Assembly (NCBI GenBank): GCA_024500155.1
Contig: CM044868.1
Span: 30,415,165 to 30,479,164, forward strand
DNA length: 64,000 bases
From: Chenopodium formosanum
Lineage: Eukaryota > Streptophyta > Magnoliopsida > Caryophyllales > Amaranthaceae
Reading direction: 5' to 3'
Shown here: piece after piece, positions 33,982 to 44,933 of the stretch
Layout: every line of letters begins with the position of its first letter
Position numbering within the stretch: the stretch's first letter is position 1
The notes under the pieces: generated by a model
Seen by the model: only the letters and a program-made list of their open reading frames with translations
Database searches by the model: none
Told to the model about the DNA's origin: nothing
Program-made: the position numbers and the translations under genes

Positions 33982-35105
33982 GAACATGGCTGTTTTAATC
34001 TCCTACGGAGTAAAACGTTTCTCGAAATTTTTTTTATCTGACTCTGTAATGCAGGGTAGCTCTAACTCCCTTAGTACTAGATTAATTTCCTCCTCTCCAT
34101 TTCTTATAACACTTGGGTCATAAACCCCTTTTAGAAAGTCAACAACCACATTAGTAATGTTTTCCTGCCCTTCAACCCACTCACTATTATAGTCTTTGAG
34201 CATGTACATTTCGTTTTTGTTTTTGTCTTTGTTTAACTTGTGAAAACGTCAGCTTAGAAGACACATCCCCTTTTTTACCCATTCCTTAGCCTTGTTTCCA
34301 TTAAAAAAAGTCCATATTTTGCTAATGCTAGAATTTAAAGTAAGCATAAACTCATTACCTTCCTCAATGGTACTTATATTCATGGCTTCTTTTTCAAGAG
34401 TTTCTAAAATATTACTCCAATTGATCCGCCAAAACTTCTTATATTTTAAGTACCACTTTCTAATTAGAGGTCTTAGCTCTCGCAATTTTCGCTCCACAAT
34501 GTACATTCTTGAGCCTTGCACATCATTTTACCCTAAATATTCTCTATTTGATAAGGTCTTCTGTTTATTGTTGTAGTTCCATTCCTATCATAAACTATAG
34601 CCCCATGATCTGAAACCGTGAAAGTTTGATGGTACAACCTTCCATTTGGGTAGTTATCTATCCATTCTTCATCCACAAAAGCTTTATCAATACGTTCCAT
34701 CACAAGCTTTTGATTTTCCCTTTTGTTTGTTTAAGTAAAGGTAGGGCTAACAAAACTTAGTTCTAGCAGTCTTGACTCTATCCTCCAATCCATGAACTCG
34801 CTCCATCCCCTGATAACACTAGTTCCCCCTAATTTAACACAAGAGTACTCTACTTGGTTAAAATCACCAATTAATAGACAATTTGGTGTAATTTTAACTA
34901 GAGAAAGAAGCAACGACCAAACTTCACCCCTACCTTCTACAAGAGGCGCTCCATAAACAAACATAACATTCCATTCAATACCATTAGGTTCAACAGCCTT
35001 ACAAACTACAACATTCTTAGAAGCAAAAGCGCAAGAAACATTAAAGTTTTTCCAAACTAAAACTAGCAACTCCCCACTAGCCCCTTCGGGGTAGATGTTC
35101 AAGAG
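33982..35105 (-). pseudogene. LINE endonuclease and linker, 5' part of the split LINE
   Basis: Minus strand. The endonuclease segment at 35102-34731 has LLIGDFNQVEYSCVKLGG and FMDWRIESRLLEL, and continues with IDKAFVDEEWIDNY and VSDHGAIVYD (about 34690-34600), the end of an APE-type endonuclease. The linker before RT follows at 34521-34003. It then runs into Element 1, and the RT resumes at 4318. The endonuclease lacks its first third, so the LINE copy is 5'-truncated at about 35105, as is common for LINEs. Internal stops show it is inactive. Confidence 0.85.
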
Positions 35106-37147
35106 ATAATATATTTGGTGGCCAAAAGTTCACTAGAATAATTTATTTGCTTACAAATATTTGGTTATTAGAAGCTCACCAAGTACAAGTTATATGTGGA
35201 AATTTTAAGTGACTAATATCATACTATCAATATTTCTAGCTAGTGATCCCGAAGATCACCACCTAGTGCAATTACAAGAAAGTTTATTTTGTATTACAAT
35301 TCTCTTGATTGAGGCTATTGTATGTCAGCACATAAGAAATAGTATAAGAAAATAGACAATTTCACAATTCATGACCCCTATTAATATTAATCTCTAGAAG
35401 AAAACAAAATTTCATTATTTTCCAAAAGAGATAGAAATTTGTTGAATATATATGATTATCCCATGAGATGAAATTTGTTGCACACAAAATTATACTCTTA
35501 GTTGGTAAATAATTTTTCTCAATATTTGAGATATTTTACCAACTTATGGGGAAAAAATTGAAGTAAATTGACAAATTTATAAAATTATAATCAGTTGACC
35601 CCTCTAACAATACTTCGTAATGTTACATGCCAACTTATTATAGTGATAATGATATTATGTGCATACATTAAGATAAATCTTACCAATTTTTCTTTAAATC
35701 ACTACACCTGAAGTGTAGATTGTATGATCAATTCCAATATAAATATGTGATGCATGGCAAGATAGTGCAGTTGATACTTTTAAAGTATAATAATAGTATA
35801 TTACCCATGATAGGTGGTATATATATCTGAATTATTATAATAGATGACCTATTATGTAAGAAAAGTTATAATAGTACCAATGAAAAATGTATTTAGATAT
35901 CATTATCAAAATAGCATGCAAATTAAAATTGTATCATGAGAAATTATATGATACAGGTATATGATGGAACCGATAAATAATATGCATATGCAGAAGGAAT
36001 GTACTTGTGAATAAGGGGTCAGAAATATATGTTCATTTTGATGCCGACATGAAACTAAGATAATAATCAAAAGCTTATCATGGACAAGAAGTCCAACGTT
36101 ATATGAATGCTAATGATAAAAAAGTTTATCATGGACTAATAGTCCAATTAGAAAATGGATTTCTGAAATCCACACTGTACAGTGTTTGAATTTTTGAGTC
36201 TTTAATTTAATTTATGTGCATGTTTGAGTTTTAGATTTATGCATTATTCATTGTATGTGTAGGATGTAGTTTGATTCATTATTTATCACATATATATTTT
36301 GTTTTATATTTTATCATTATTTCTACATTTCATATTGCATGCATTAGTTCTATACAACAATTGTTCTAAATGTGAATGATTGTAGTATGACGAGTTTATA
36401 CTTTGATCCAAGAAAATTATGATGAAGACTTACATGCAAGAAGAAATTTATAGATTGATTGGCTTATAATTTGATGAAAGTTTATATGATGACGATCCAA
36501 TAACATGTTATGAATCATGCATAAAAAGTTCTAGAAGAACTTACATACAACATACTCAAATATCTAGCCCTTCAAATACTATATTCTGAAAAATGACAAT
36601 GTTGATATTGTCATCAAACTCATAAAGAGTGTTAGTGACTAAGTTATTGAGATTTTAACCTGAAGTTTAACCATGTGAGAGTTAATCGACTTTCTACACA
36701 TTGGAGAACCCTCATATAAAATGCAATATGTCATATAAGATAGTGGTAAATGCAACATAGATATTGTTCTCACAAGTGTGGAGAAATGAAGATGCTTCAC
36801 GGTGAAAATTAGAAGATTTAAGTTCGATTTTATCATGGAGGATCAACTATCAAAGAATGTTATTCAGCTACAAGTGTGAAGTTACTAAGGGATTAGATTC
36901 ATTATATTGGAAGATCTCAGTTTTGCATTCATCAAGGGGAGAAAATACGCGTTGCACTCTTTTTCCTTTAACCATGGTTTTGTCCCACATAGGGTTTTCC
37001 TGGTAAGGTTTTTAATGAAGCAGCATGTGAAGGCGTATTACAAAAATGATGCACTCTTTTTCCTTCACTAGGGTTTTATCCCACATGGTTTTTCCTATTA
37101 AGGTTTTAACGAGGCGCAATCTTCGACAATGGAAATCCAAGGGGGAT
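35106..37147 (+). mobile_element. Decayed Ty1/copia element, 3' internal region
   Basis: No open frame of note. The last 250 bp have hallmarks of a copia 3' end: a twice-repeated phrase of the type GCACTCTTTTTCCTT...GGTTTTGTCCCACA...TTTTCCTGGTAAGGTTT (36950-37010, 37058-37110), then the polypurine tract ATCCAAGGGGGA before the LTR at 37148. Bases 35106-36880 are AT-rich (about 70% or more by eye); I recognise nothing certain in them. Confidence 0.55.
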
Positions 37148-37213
37148 TGTTATGAAATAGAGTTATGTATGTCCATTATGTCTTTGTAACCCCCTAGTTT
37201 TATTAGTTTCCTT

Positions 37214-37533
37214 TAGCGGTGATCAATGGGCGGGCCGGGGTCAAAAAATTTGCCCATTTCTTGGGTAGGGCCGGGTCGGGCCAAGCTTTGGGCCAGAAAA
37301 CGTGTGCCCAAACCCGCTCAAACTAGTCAGGCCATACGGGCTTTTCGGGCCAATTTCGGGTCGGGCAAAAAAATCAACTAAGAATGCAAAAAATCCATTT
37401 CCCAAACCCGTCCAAACTTTTTTAAAAATCGGGCCGGGCTGGGCTCGATCCGATTTCGGGCTGGAAAATTTTTCCCAAAACCCGCCCAAAATCGGGCCGG
37501 GCTAGTGGCCCGGGCTCAGTGTGATTAGCTCTA
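37214..37533. mobile_element. hAT MITE
   Basis: A 320-bp insertion begins TAGCGGTGATCA and ends TGATTAGCTCTA (9 of 12 positions match as inverted repeats), flanked by the 8-bp duplication GTTTCCTT at 37206-37213 and 37534-37541, as hAT elements make. The interior is far more GC-rich than its surroundings and built from GGGCCGGG/CCCGGCCC words, with strong self-complementarity. Confidence 0.82.
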
Positions 37534-37576
37534 GTTTCCTTTGTGATTAGCTCTAGGTTACTACTTACTACTAACA

Positions 37577-37586
37577 TGTGTGTATA

Positions 37587-37645
<59 letters not shown>
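37577..37645. repeat. (TA)n microsatellite
   Basis: About 69 bp of TA repeat within the copia LTR; the next insertion abuts it. Confidence 0.9.
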
Positions 37646-37649
<4 letters not shown>

Positions 37650-38880
37650 TAGCTTATGGTCCCGTGCAATGCACGGATTTACCAAAATTTATAATTATTT
37701 TTAGTTCATCAACTTTTTTATGATTTTTTTTATAATAAGTATGAAAATTTTTGATATTCTGGTAATTATATTAAAAATTATGCATATCTTTTTAACTAAT
37801 ATTATTTTGCTTAAATTTTCTATAAGTTGTTACAAAAATGTTTTATTGAATTTTGGACGGAAAGATTGCATTTAAGTAGGAAAGAAAATAATATAGTGTA
37901 TTAAAATTGCCTAAGATAATTTGACAAAAAGTGGAAAAAAAAAAGTGGAGGGAAATTATTTAACCAAATTTTGCCACGTGTCATTTTTTATTCGAAATGA
38001 GATCATGTGAGAACCAAGGTGAATAATAGGAACTAAGAACTCATCTTGTCCGTTGATCACGCTTCATCTAACGGTTGATATCCCACCCGCCTCATTAAAG
38101 GCAAAATAGGAAATTTGCACTTTGAATGACTACCCAAACATTTCATAATTTTCTTTTCTTTTCTTTCTCTCTCTTCCTTCAAATTCTCTCTGGTGCGATT
38201 TAGCCATTGTTCTTCGACTATGAAATTCTTTGCATTTTTTCTTCAATCTTCGTCGCCTGTAATTTTGAACAAGTAAGTTATTTGATTTTTTTTGTTTTTG
38301 ATTTGATTAGTCATTGCTTTTTAAATTTCGATTAATTGGAATTTGAAATTAGCGTTTTTGCGAATTTTTTCCTCCATTTGTTCTTGGATCTTTTTTGTTG
38401 ATTATTTTTGAACAAGTTAATTTTATTTTGATTATCATTGTTGAGTTTGGTTTATTAATTTGAATTTTTAATTTATATTACGTGATTTCCATTGCAAAAT
38501 CTAGGATTTTCATATTTTTTTGTTCCAGTATTTGTGATTTCGATTGATGTACTTTGTATTATTTCTTGTCTTGTATTTCGAAAACTAGGTCAATATTTTA
38601 TCTATTTGAATTAGAGTTTTTCTTTTTTTATTTTGTTTAATTTCTCTAAATTAGTAGCATTTTGCTGTGATTTTGTTATCCTAATCACAATTTAACCTTC
38701 TTGCATTATTAGAGTGCTATAATAGAAGTCATGAGCTGGTGTAATGTTGTTGTTGGCTATTTTTTTGCTACCCATTGAATCATGAGAGATTTATGCCATT
38801 TAAATGCTTACAGATTTTTGTTTTGCTTTTGAGTAATTTTTATTCTTTGAGTGTTGAATATACATTGATCTTTATGACAG

Positions 38881-39003
38881 GCCAAGAGGATATAGAGAAG
38901 TTGGTGCAGAAGTTGGAGGATCAAGTTAGGAGTTTAGCAGAAGGTTTTTTAATGGATACTGTGATTTATCTACTTCATGGGTCGTTGCCCCTTAGAGTTA
39001 CAG
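38881..39003 (+). pseudogene. Captured exon of a DEAH-box RNA helicase
   Basis: A 123-bp exon-sized piece between an acceptor (TTTATGACAG) and a donor (ACAG|GTTTGT). It reads TGQEDIEKLVQKLEDQVRSL and ends in LLHGSLPLRV, the helicase C-terminal segment (motif IV region with LHGSLP) of a plant DEAH-box splicing-type helicase. One exon alone with intact borders indicates capture of genomic DNA by the transposon, not a retrocopy. No neighbouring exons seen within 1 kb. Confidence 0.75.
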
Positions 39004-39223
39004 GTTTGTTTTTTTAGTTTATTGGTTGATTTTTGTGGTTAGATTACTCCATATATATTGAAATGTATTGACAAACTATTGTTGTTAACTTTGGTTGAAT
39101 TTATTGATGTATGGAATTTATTGTACTTTCTGGTTCCGCATTGTGTCATGCACTCATGCTGCATTGCTGCTAGTTGTATAAAATCATCTTATTAGCTCAA
39201 TGTATGTGTATGTGTTCCCTTCT

Positions 39224-39233
39224 TTGTGTGTGT

Positions 39234-39302
<69 letters not shown>
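39224..39302. repeat. (TG)n microsatellite
   Basis: About 79 bp of TG repeat, broken once or twice. Confidence 0.92.
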
Positions 39303-39304
<2 letters not shown>

Positions 39305-39344
39305 AAAGTGAGTGTGTGCACGCGCAACTATTAGGCATTTCAGA

Positions 39345-39960
39345 TTAGGGTAGTAGAATGATCGGGTTGATTATTGTTGCCCTGCCACGCAGCAGCTCTA
39401 CAAGCCCTGACAAGGCTGCAGCTGCTGCCCTGGAGGCCTTGCCAAGAACTAGCATAAGGTGAAATAGGGGAAAGCAATAGCATTGCTTTAGCAGCTCATT
39501 GTTGCTCTTGTAAGAAGATTGTACAAGTTGCTCTTTTAATGTCTGTTTTTGCAAACAGACTAGTATAACAAGCAGGCTGAGCTATTTTGCAAACTGTTGC
39601 TCTTGTGAATTGAATTATGTATTACAGACTATACTAAAAGAGCGTAAGCAGACTATAGCGATTGTGAATGGCAAATTGAGCTATATTAAAAGAGTAGCAG
39701 TTTGTAGATAAAGGGAATTGCGAATTTGTAAATGATAGTCTGTTTGTACAGTCTGTCTGATATATTGCTCTTGTATAAAGTCTTTGTTTTATTGAATTCA
39801 TAAAGTTAAAATATTAGCTATCAGTGAGGTATGGTCTAGTCTCGTTTAGTATTTCATGTTTTGAGGCATTATCTTTGTGTAAATGACAATATTGGTTATT
39901 TATTGATATTGTGGGGAATATGTTTGTCTCTTTTTTTATTACTTTCAATGTTAAATATAC
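39345..39960. other. Helitron-like unit interior, no gene recognised
   Basis: Bases 39375-39440 have a GCTGCTGCC-rich patch with a partner of opposite sense at 43265-43380. Bases 39560-39780 have internal repeats of the type GCAAACAGACTAT / TTGCTCTTGT. No coding region recognised. Confidence 0.4.
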
Positions 39961-39961
39961 A

Positions 39962-40031
39962 AGCCTACTAGCTCAACAGATAGAGCATTGTGTAATTGCA
40001 CAAAGATGTGGGTTCGAATCCCACGTAGGTT
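39962..40031 (+). ncRNA. tRNA-like sequence 1 (six-base anticodon loop)
   Basis: The 70-nt sequence folds as a cloverleaf: acceptor AGCCTAC/GTAGGTT, D arm GCTC...GAGC (A-box like), anticodon stem TTGTG/CACAA with loop TAATTG, T arm GTGGG-TTCGAAT-CCCAC (good B box). The anticodon loop is six bases instead of seven, so a normal anticodon cannot be assigned. It precedes the kinase fragment. Confidence 0.55.
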
Positions 40032-40460
40032 AAAGACAATACGAGTTGCAACAAATAAATTCTCGACAGACAATAAGCTTGGGAAAGGTGGATTTGGTGT
40101 TGTTTACAGGGTAATATATCTAAGTATAACAAGCTACATATTTGAACACCTTTAAATCAAAAGTTTTTGTTAGGTTTATCGGTTTTATTGGAATATACTC
40201 ACACATTTATAAATCCAACTTTATAGGGAACACTTCCAAATGGACAAGAAATAGCAGTGAAAAGGTTGTCATCCACCTCAGGGCAAGGTATTGCAGAATT
40301 CAAGATAGAAGTTCTATTAGTTGCAAAGCTTCAGCATAAGAATTTGGTTAGACTCCTGAGATTCTGTTTGCAAGCACAAGAAAAGTTACTTGTCTATTAG
40401 TTCTTGCCTAATTCAAGTCTTGACAAAGTCCTACTTGGTATCATATGATTAATTTAAGGC
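40032..40460 (+). pseudogene. Captured receptor-like kinase fragment (CRK/DUF26 type)
   Basis: First piece 40032-40108 reads TNKFSTDNKLGKGGFGVVY, the Gly-rich ATP loop. A short intron (GGTAATAT... to TTTATAG) leads to 40227-40440: GTLPNGQEIAVKRLSS with the catalytic Lys, then LQHKNLVRLLRFC and EKLLVY, then a TAG where the family has Glu, and NSSLDK. The mix resembles cysteine-rich receptor-like kinases. Only the N lobe is present. The intron is kept, so it was captured as DNA. Confidence 0.8.
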
Positions 40461-41047
40461 AACCAAAATTTCAATTCTGTTTTTGTTTGTAGTATATCAA
40501 GATTTTGCTAATTAATTAAAATTGCAAATCAAAACAGGAACATACTATTGAAGGCAAGTACCCCAGTTCCCTCTCCGCTCTAAACATCTCTATTTCCTCT
40601 CTTCTCTCTTCCAAGTCACATGCCTGCTCTTCTGCTTACTCTTCTTTGTCTTCCTCTGATTTCAGAAGTATAGAAGGTGAATTTCTTTTCTGTTTACTTC
40701 AAGAAATAATTTATTTACTTTAAATTATTTTGAATCTACTTTTATTACTAAAAATTCAAATTCACTTATCCATTGATTAAATATATAAACATGTATATTA
40801 ACTCACTTATCCAATCAAGTTCACTTTGAGTAAATATTACCTACTTTTAAGTTAATATTATTTACTTTTGTGTTAATATTAATACTAGTAATATACTTTG
40901 ATGATATTTGCTTTACTTTTTAGTGTTTTTTATTTGCTTTTAAGCTATTATGATTTAGTCTTCAAAAAAGCTATTATGATTTACATTTGTGTACTTTTTA
41001 TTTACTTTTGAGTAATTTTGTTCAACTTTGAATGTTGAATTTACACT
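40461..41047. other. Helitron-like unit interior
   Basis: AT-rich with many TTTATTTACTTT words from 40690 on. Bases 40555-40680 are CT-rich and could be another captured leader or exon; I do not recognise it. Confidence 0.35.
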
Positions 41048-41118
41048 AGCCTACTAGCTCAATAGGTAGAGCATTGTGCAAATGCACAAAAGATGTGGGT
41101 TTGAATTTCACTTAGGTT
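41048..41118 (+). ncRNA. tRNA-like sequence 2 (six-base anticodon loop)
   Basis: Same fold as copy 1. Anticodon stem TTGTG/CACAA, loop CAAATG. The T arm (GTGGGTTTGAATTTCAC) is weakened by mismatches, so this copy looks decayed. Confidence 0.5.
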
Positions 41119-41318
41119 TGTTTATTAGATGAAACTACTTTTTTTATTCACTCTACTTTTGAAATTTTCATATTTACTTTTTGAATATTTCAAAAGTCTT
41201 TTTTATTTACTTTATATTTATTTTATTTACTGTAGAGATCATAAAATTATTTTTTTATTTACTCCACTTTGAGATTTGTTTATTTACTTTAAAGTATATT
41301 TTATTTACTTTTAGAGAT

Positions 41319-41389
41319 AACCTATGTAGGATTCGAACGTACACCTCTATGCATCCGCATAGTGCTCTACCACTTGAACTAATAGGTTT
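41319..41389 (-). ncRNA. tRNA-like sequence 3 (inverted)
   Basis: Minus strand: acceptor AACCTAT/ATAGGTT, D arm GTTC...GAGC, anticodon stem CTATG/CATAG with loop CGGATG, T arm with GTTCGAATCC. Compared with copies 1 and 2, both sides of the anticodon stem changed together. Confidence 0.55.
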
Positions 41390-41562
41390 ACTTTAAAGGC
41401 TTTTTTATTTACTTTAAATTCGATTTTATTTACTAAACAACTTATCTAGAACTAACAGTCATAAAACTCTAACACAAACCCAAGGCTAGATGAATCAAAG
41501 ACAAAAGAGGAGCAGGAGAATATAGGTTTACTGTGAAGGTTTTTTTTTTAATTTACTTTAAT

Positions 41563-41569
<7 letters not shown>

Positions 41570-41617
<48 letters not shown>
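41570..41617. repeat. Poly(T) run
   Basis: About 48 T in a row, in an AT-rich stretch. A neighbouring block (TTATCTAGAACTAACAGTCA...GATGAATCAAAG) is duplicated at 41440-41510 and 41675-41745, so the run lies between two copies of a direct repeat. Confidence 0.88.
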
Positions 41618-41620
<3 letters not shown>

Positions 41621-42236
41621 TTTTAGGACAACTAAGTTTTTGATTGCATACAAACTTGTTAATTCCAAACAACTTATCTAGAACTAACAGTCAGAAAAAC
41701 TCAAACACAAACCCAAAGCTAGATGAATCAAAGAGAAGAGGAGCAAGAGAACACAAGCATCTATTAGAGTATCCTATCACCTACAATTCAATCCTATCAT
41801 GACCATAAAACAGCAGAAATTTAGAACCATAGAGCCATGCCTTCAATGTCTATGCTTTCCTTTCACATCATCTTCCTCTCTAATTTCATGGACACATTCC
41901 AACCACTAAGAGAAGAGAGGTCATGAGACCATAGCAAATTTAGAAACTAATTATAACAAATTATTATTAAACTATGCCATCAATTAGAATACATATAACC
42001 ATCAGGGGTCATTTCTGCAAGTGTGGAAAACATGCACCAACATCATGAATTAATTTTTAGTTTTTAAAAAAGATAACATTTTTGAAGTTTTTGGATTTAA
42101 TGAAAAGTCAAGGCCTCCAAACCCAATTTATGGTTTGTATATTTTAGAGCTAATTTGATTTACTTTTTAGGTTTTTTTATATACTTTTGAGATGTTTTGA
42201 ATTACTTTAGAATATTTTGTATTTACTTTTAGAGGT

Positions 42237-42307
42237 AACCTATGTAGGAATCGAACCTACATCTCTATGCATCTGCATAGTGCTCTACCACTTGAGCTAA
42301 TAGGTTT
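42237..42307 (-). ncRNA. tRNA-like sequence 4 (inverted)
   Basis: Minus strand: the best-paired copy. Acceptor AACCTAT/ATAGGTT, D arm GCTC...GAGC, anticodon stem CTATG/CATAG, loop CAGATG, T arm GTAGG-TTCGATT-CCTAC. It is flanked by TTTACTTTTAGAGGT and TTTACTTTAGAG like copy 3, so copies 3 and 4 are parts of one duplicated unit. Confidence 0.58.
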
Positions 42308-42894
42308 ACTTTAGAGTATTTTTTGTTATCTTTAAATACTTTTTTATTTACTTTAGACAACTGATATAGGAATCTACATTTTCCAACCTTATTCATCTTT
42401 TGTATTAAGAGTTGATAAACCATAACGCTAAACCACAGTACACCACACCACACCATGATACCAACAAAAAACCTTCTAGATAACTCTGTTCATATTTCAA
42501 GCTAGAGACTTATTTAGTTACTTCTAGGGAGATCTAGTTTACTTTAAACACATTTAATTTACTGATTCAAGGTTTGTTTGAAACATCAAATATTCTAAAG
42601 TAAATTAGAACTGACAATAATTGAAGAAGAAGCAAACAAACAATGAAAGTAGTCATTCACGCACCAAATGAAAACCATAAGCTCTTTGTGTTTTCTACTT
42701 TTAGACAGGTTCAGTCTACTTTATATGATACAAGTTATATATATTTAAGGCCACTTTAAATTTAAAACTTGGTATTCAAATAGTTGTGCAATGAAAAATT
42801 GGAGAAATTAAGAACAAAGAATATAAAAAATGTAAGAAAGTCACAATGCACTAAACAAACTAACACAAGAGCACACCTTCAAGAGCATCACATT

Positions 42895-43175
42895 CTAACT
42901 TAAAGTGTTAAATCCAAGCCTCTTAGCAAGCCTCACTCCTATCCTTGCTACCAAAGCCCCACCGTGCTTTACAGATTCAATAGCAGATTCCTTGTGAACT
43001 GCCACAGCAAGCAACTTCCCCTCCACATCTCGAATGAAGACCCCCAAGTCCTATGCCAATCCCCTTCGTAACTACAGCATCTGTGTTCACTCTCACCCTC
43101 CAATCAGCCTGATGCACCCATTTCTCATGAGACAAAACAAATCCCTCCCCTGTACTCACCCGAACAGACCCAGCT
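42895..43175 (-). pseudogene. RNase-H-like (RVT_3) gene fragment
   Basis: Minus strand: KWVHQADWRVRVNTDAVVTKGIGIGLG (first 20 residues from 43130 down), then after a frameshift near 43030 a conserved EGKLLAVAVHKESAIESVKHGG segment in another frame (described, not joined), ending about 42900. This is the plant RNase H-like domain derived from LINEs and common in host gene families. The catalytic Asp (NTDA) is present. It is a broken captured fragment. Confidence 0.65.
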
Positions 43176-43239
43176 CCCTAGGAGACAGTAGAGACAGAGT
43201 GAATATCACAAAAAAATGATAACAACAAAATTACAAAAA

Positions 43240-44840
43240 TTACAATTTTTGATTTTTATTAAGGTTGCTACCCTGCCTGCCAAGGCTGCTGCTGCAGCTG
43301 CAGGGCCTGCCAAGGCTGGTGCTACAGCTGCTGGCACTACCAAGGCAGCTGCTAGCCCTGCCTGCCAAGGCTGCTGCTAGCCAAAATTCCCCGAAATTCT
43401 GCTTAAGAGAAACCTTGGAAGCTTCAGCCATAACTTGAAGGAACTGTTTCAGCTTTATCAATGAGCGCACAAAAACAATTGGAAGTGATTTCAATATCTT
43501 GTCATATGATTCAACAGCTCTAGTTATCTTAAAGTGGCTTCAAAAATCAATGTAAATTATCAAGCGTTCCGTGCTTCCATCATTCAAGTAATTCACCACA
43601 TCAATATATTCATGGTCACCTTCATTAAGAAAGGAATAAAAAGAATACAATCAATTCACGTCTACTACACTTATCACTAAGATAAGACCTCTCCAGAATT
43701 CACTCTAATAAAAGCCTTTTCACATAGAAGATACTAAACAAATCCCCACATTGTTTGATAGATAAAGATTTATTGTATAGATTATAAATTATTAGAAACC
43801 TCTTTATGTTCGAAGAAAGCACACTCCAAATTAAATATGAGTATTTGACAGACAACGGCCATGCTACAGACAATTTTAACTCACAACTCTTAGATATTAT
43901 AGCACACATAGTTCCAAAAGTTCAAACTTCTAGCCAGCAAATTCTATCTCTCTTTCCCCAACATCCAGCATGAACTGAATGAAATTTAGCAAACACTAAC
44001 AATGAATTACAAAGGCTAACGTTAACAATATCCAACAGACACACATGTACTTTCTCTCAACATCCCAGACGCTTATAGTGCACAGTTATCAGCAAAAAGG
44101 TTGGACATTTAAACTGTTCATAAAAAGAATAAATTCAAAAATACTACTAAAAGTCTAAAAGATGTTCAACAGTTCCATAGAACTCCATGAATTGCCAAAA
44201 GCGAATAGTTAAGGAATTTTATTAAGCTAAAACTAATTGTTAATTCTACTCATAATTGCAGTAGATGTTAACATAATATAGTGGTTTAGAATATGCTCAA
44301 AAGATGTGATTGTATAAGAAACTAACTCAGTCTCAATCATATTTGTTTGCAAACTCCCTGAAATTCACATATATTTGAGCAAAAAAAATCGATAAATTAG
44401 ATTAAACAACACATAATTCACAATCATATATCGCAATTTTGCAGTAAACAATTAAACAACATCAATTTTTTTTAATTACACCTATTTTGAATTCGATATG
44501 CATCTCAAATGAATTTACAAAAAAATATTGACAACTTAAAACAAATATAGGGACAAATTTACTGGAATACAAAGAAAATCGAAGACAAGATATGAATATG
44601 ACATGATTATTGTTGGGCAAAAAAAAAAACCATTGAGAAATTTTGCAACGAATCTAGAAAATTATCGAAATAATATGTAAATTGTAGCAAATTCCAAACA
44701 AACAAGTTGTTAATTGAGGTAAGGAAGCAAGAAAACGGTGGAGGAAAATGAAAATGGCGTTTGTGAGAATGAAAGAGAAAAGAGCGGAGGAGAGAGAATT
44801 CGTGTCTGAATAGATCCTAGCCATCGATCTAGCGCGCGCC
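43240..44840. other. Right part of the Helitron-like unit
   Basis: Bases 43265-43380 are a CTGCCAAGGCTGCTG-rich patch. Bases 43390-43495 (minus strand) have a short open frame (FVRSLIKLKQFLQVMAEAS) with no family I recognise. Bases 43500-44760 are AT-rich, no gene. Bases 44757-44800 are purine-rich, inverse to the CT-rich stretch at 38155-38200. Confidence 0.4.
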
Positions 44841-44933
44841 CCTTATTAGATCCAACGGTTATTATCAGTTCCTAGTTCCTATTTTAGAATTGGTTCTCAT
44901 TATAACCTGGTCATATATATATATATATATATA

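Larger units (their letters stand above)
37649..44912 (-). mobile_element. Helitron-like unit with captured gene fragments
   Basis: Read on the minus strand, the left end is a good Helitron 3' terminus: hairpin CCGTGCATTGCACGG (37662-37676), nine bases, CTAG (37649-37652), then T in the flank. The right end, abutting a TA run at 44913, shows no clear TC start. Inside are fragments of a DEAH helicase, a receptor-like kinase and an RNase-H-like gene, as agglomerative Helitrons carry. Against this, the sub-ends share an inverted stretch (GAGAACCAA...AATAGGAACTA at 38009-38045 and, inverted, 44860-44900), each followed by a CT-rich leader, which would also suit a Pack-MULE with degenerate inverted ends. 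No helicase/Rep gene is seen. Confidence 0.5.

Noticed and set aside
38775..39017. 80-codon frame as a complete small helicase-like gene
   Set aside because: Only 41 codons between splice sites match a DEAH helicase; the rest is intron sequence.
39962..42307. Working tRNA genes
   Set aside because: All four have six-base anticodon loops, so no normal anticodon can be read; listed as tRNA-like instead.
42977..43159. Host RNase H gene
   Set aside because: Short, frameshifted, and inside the Helitron-like unit.
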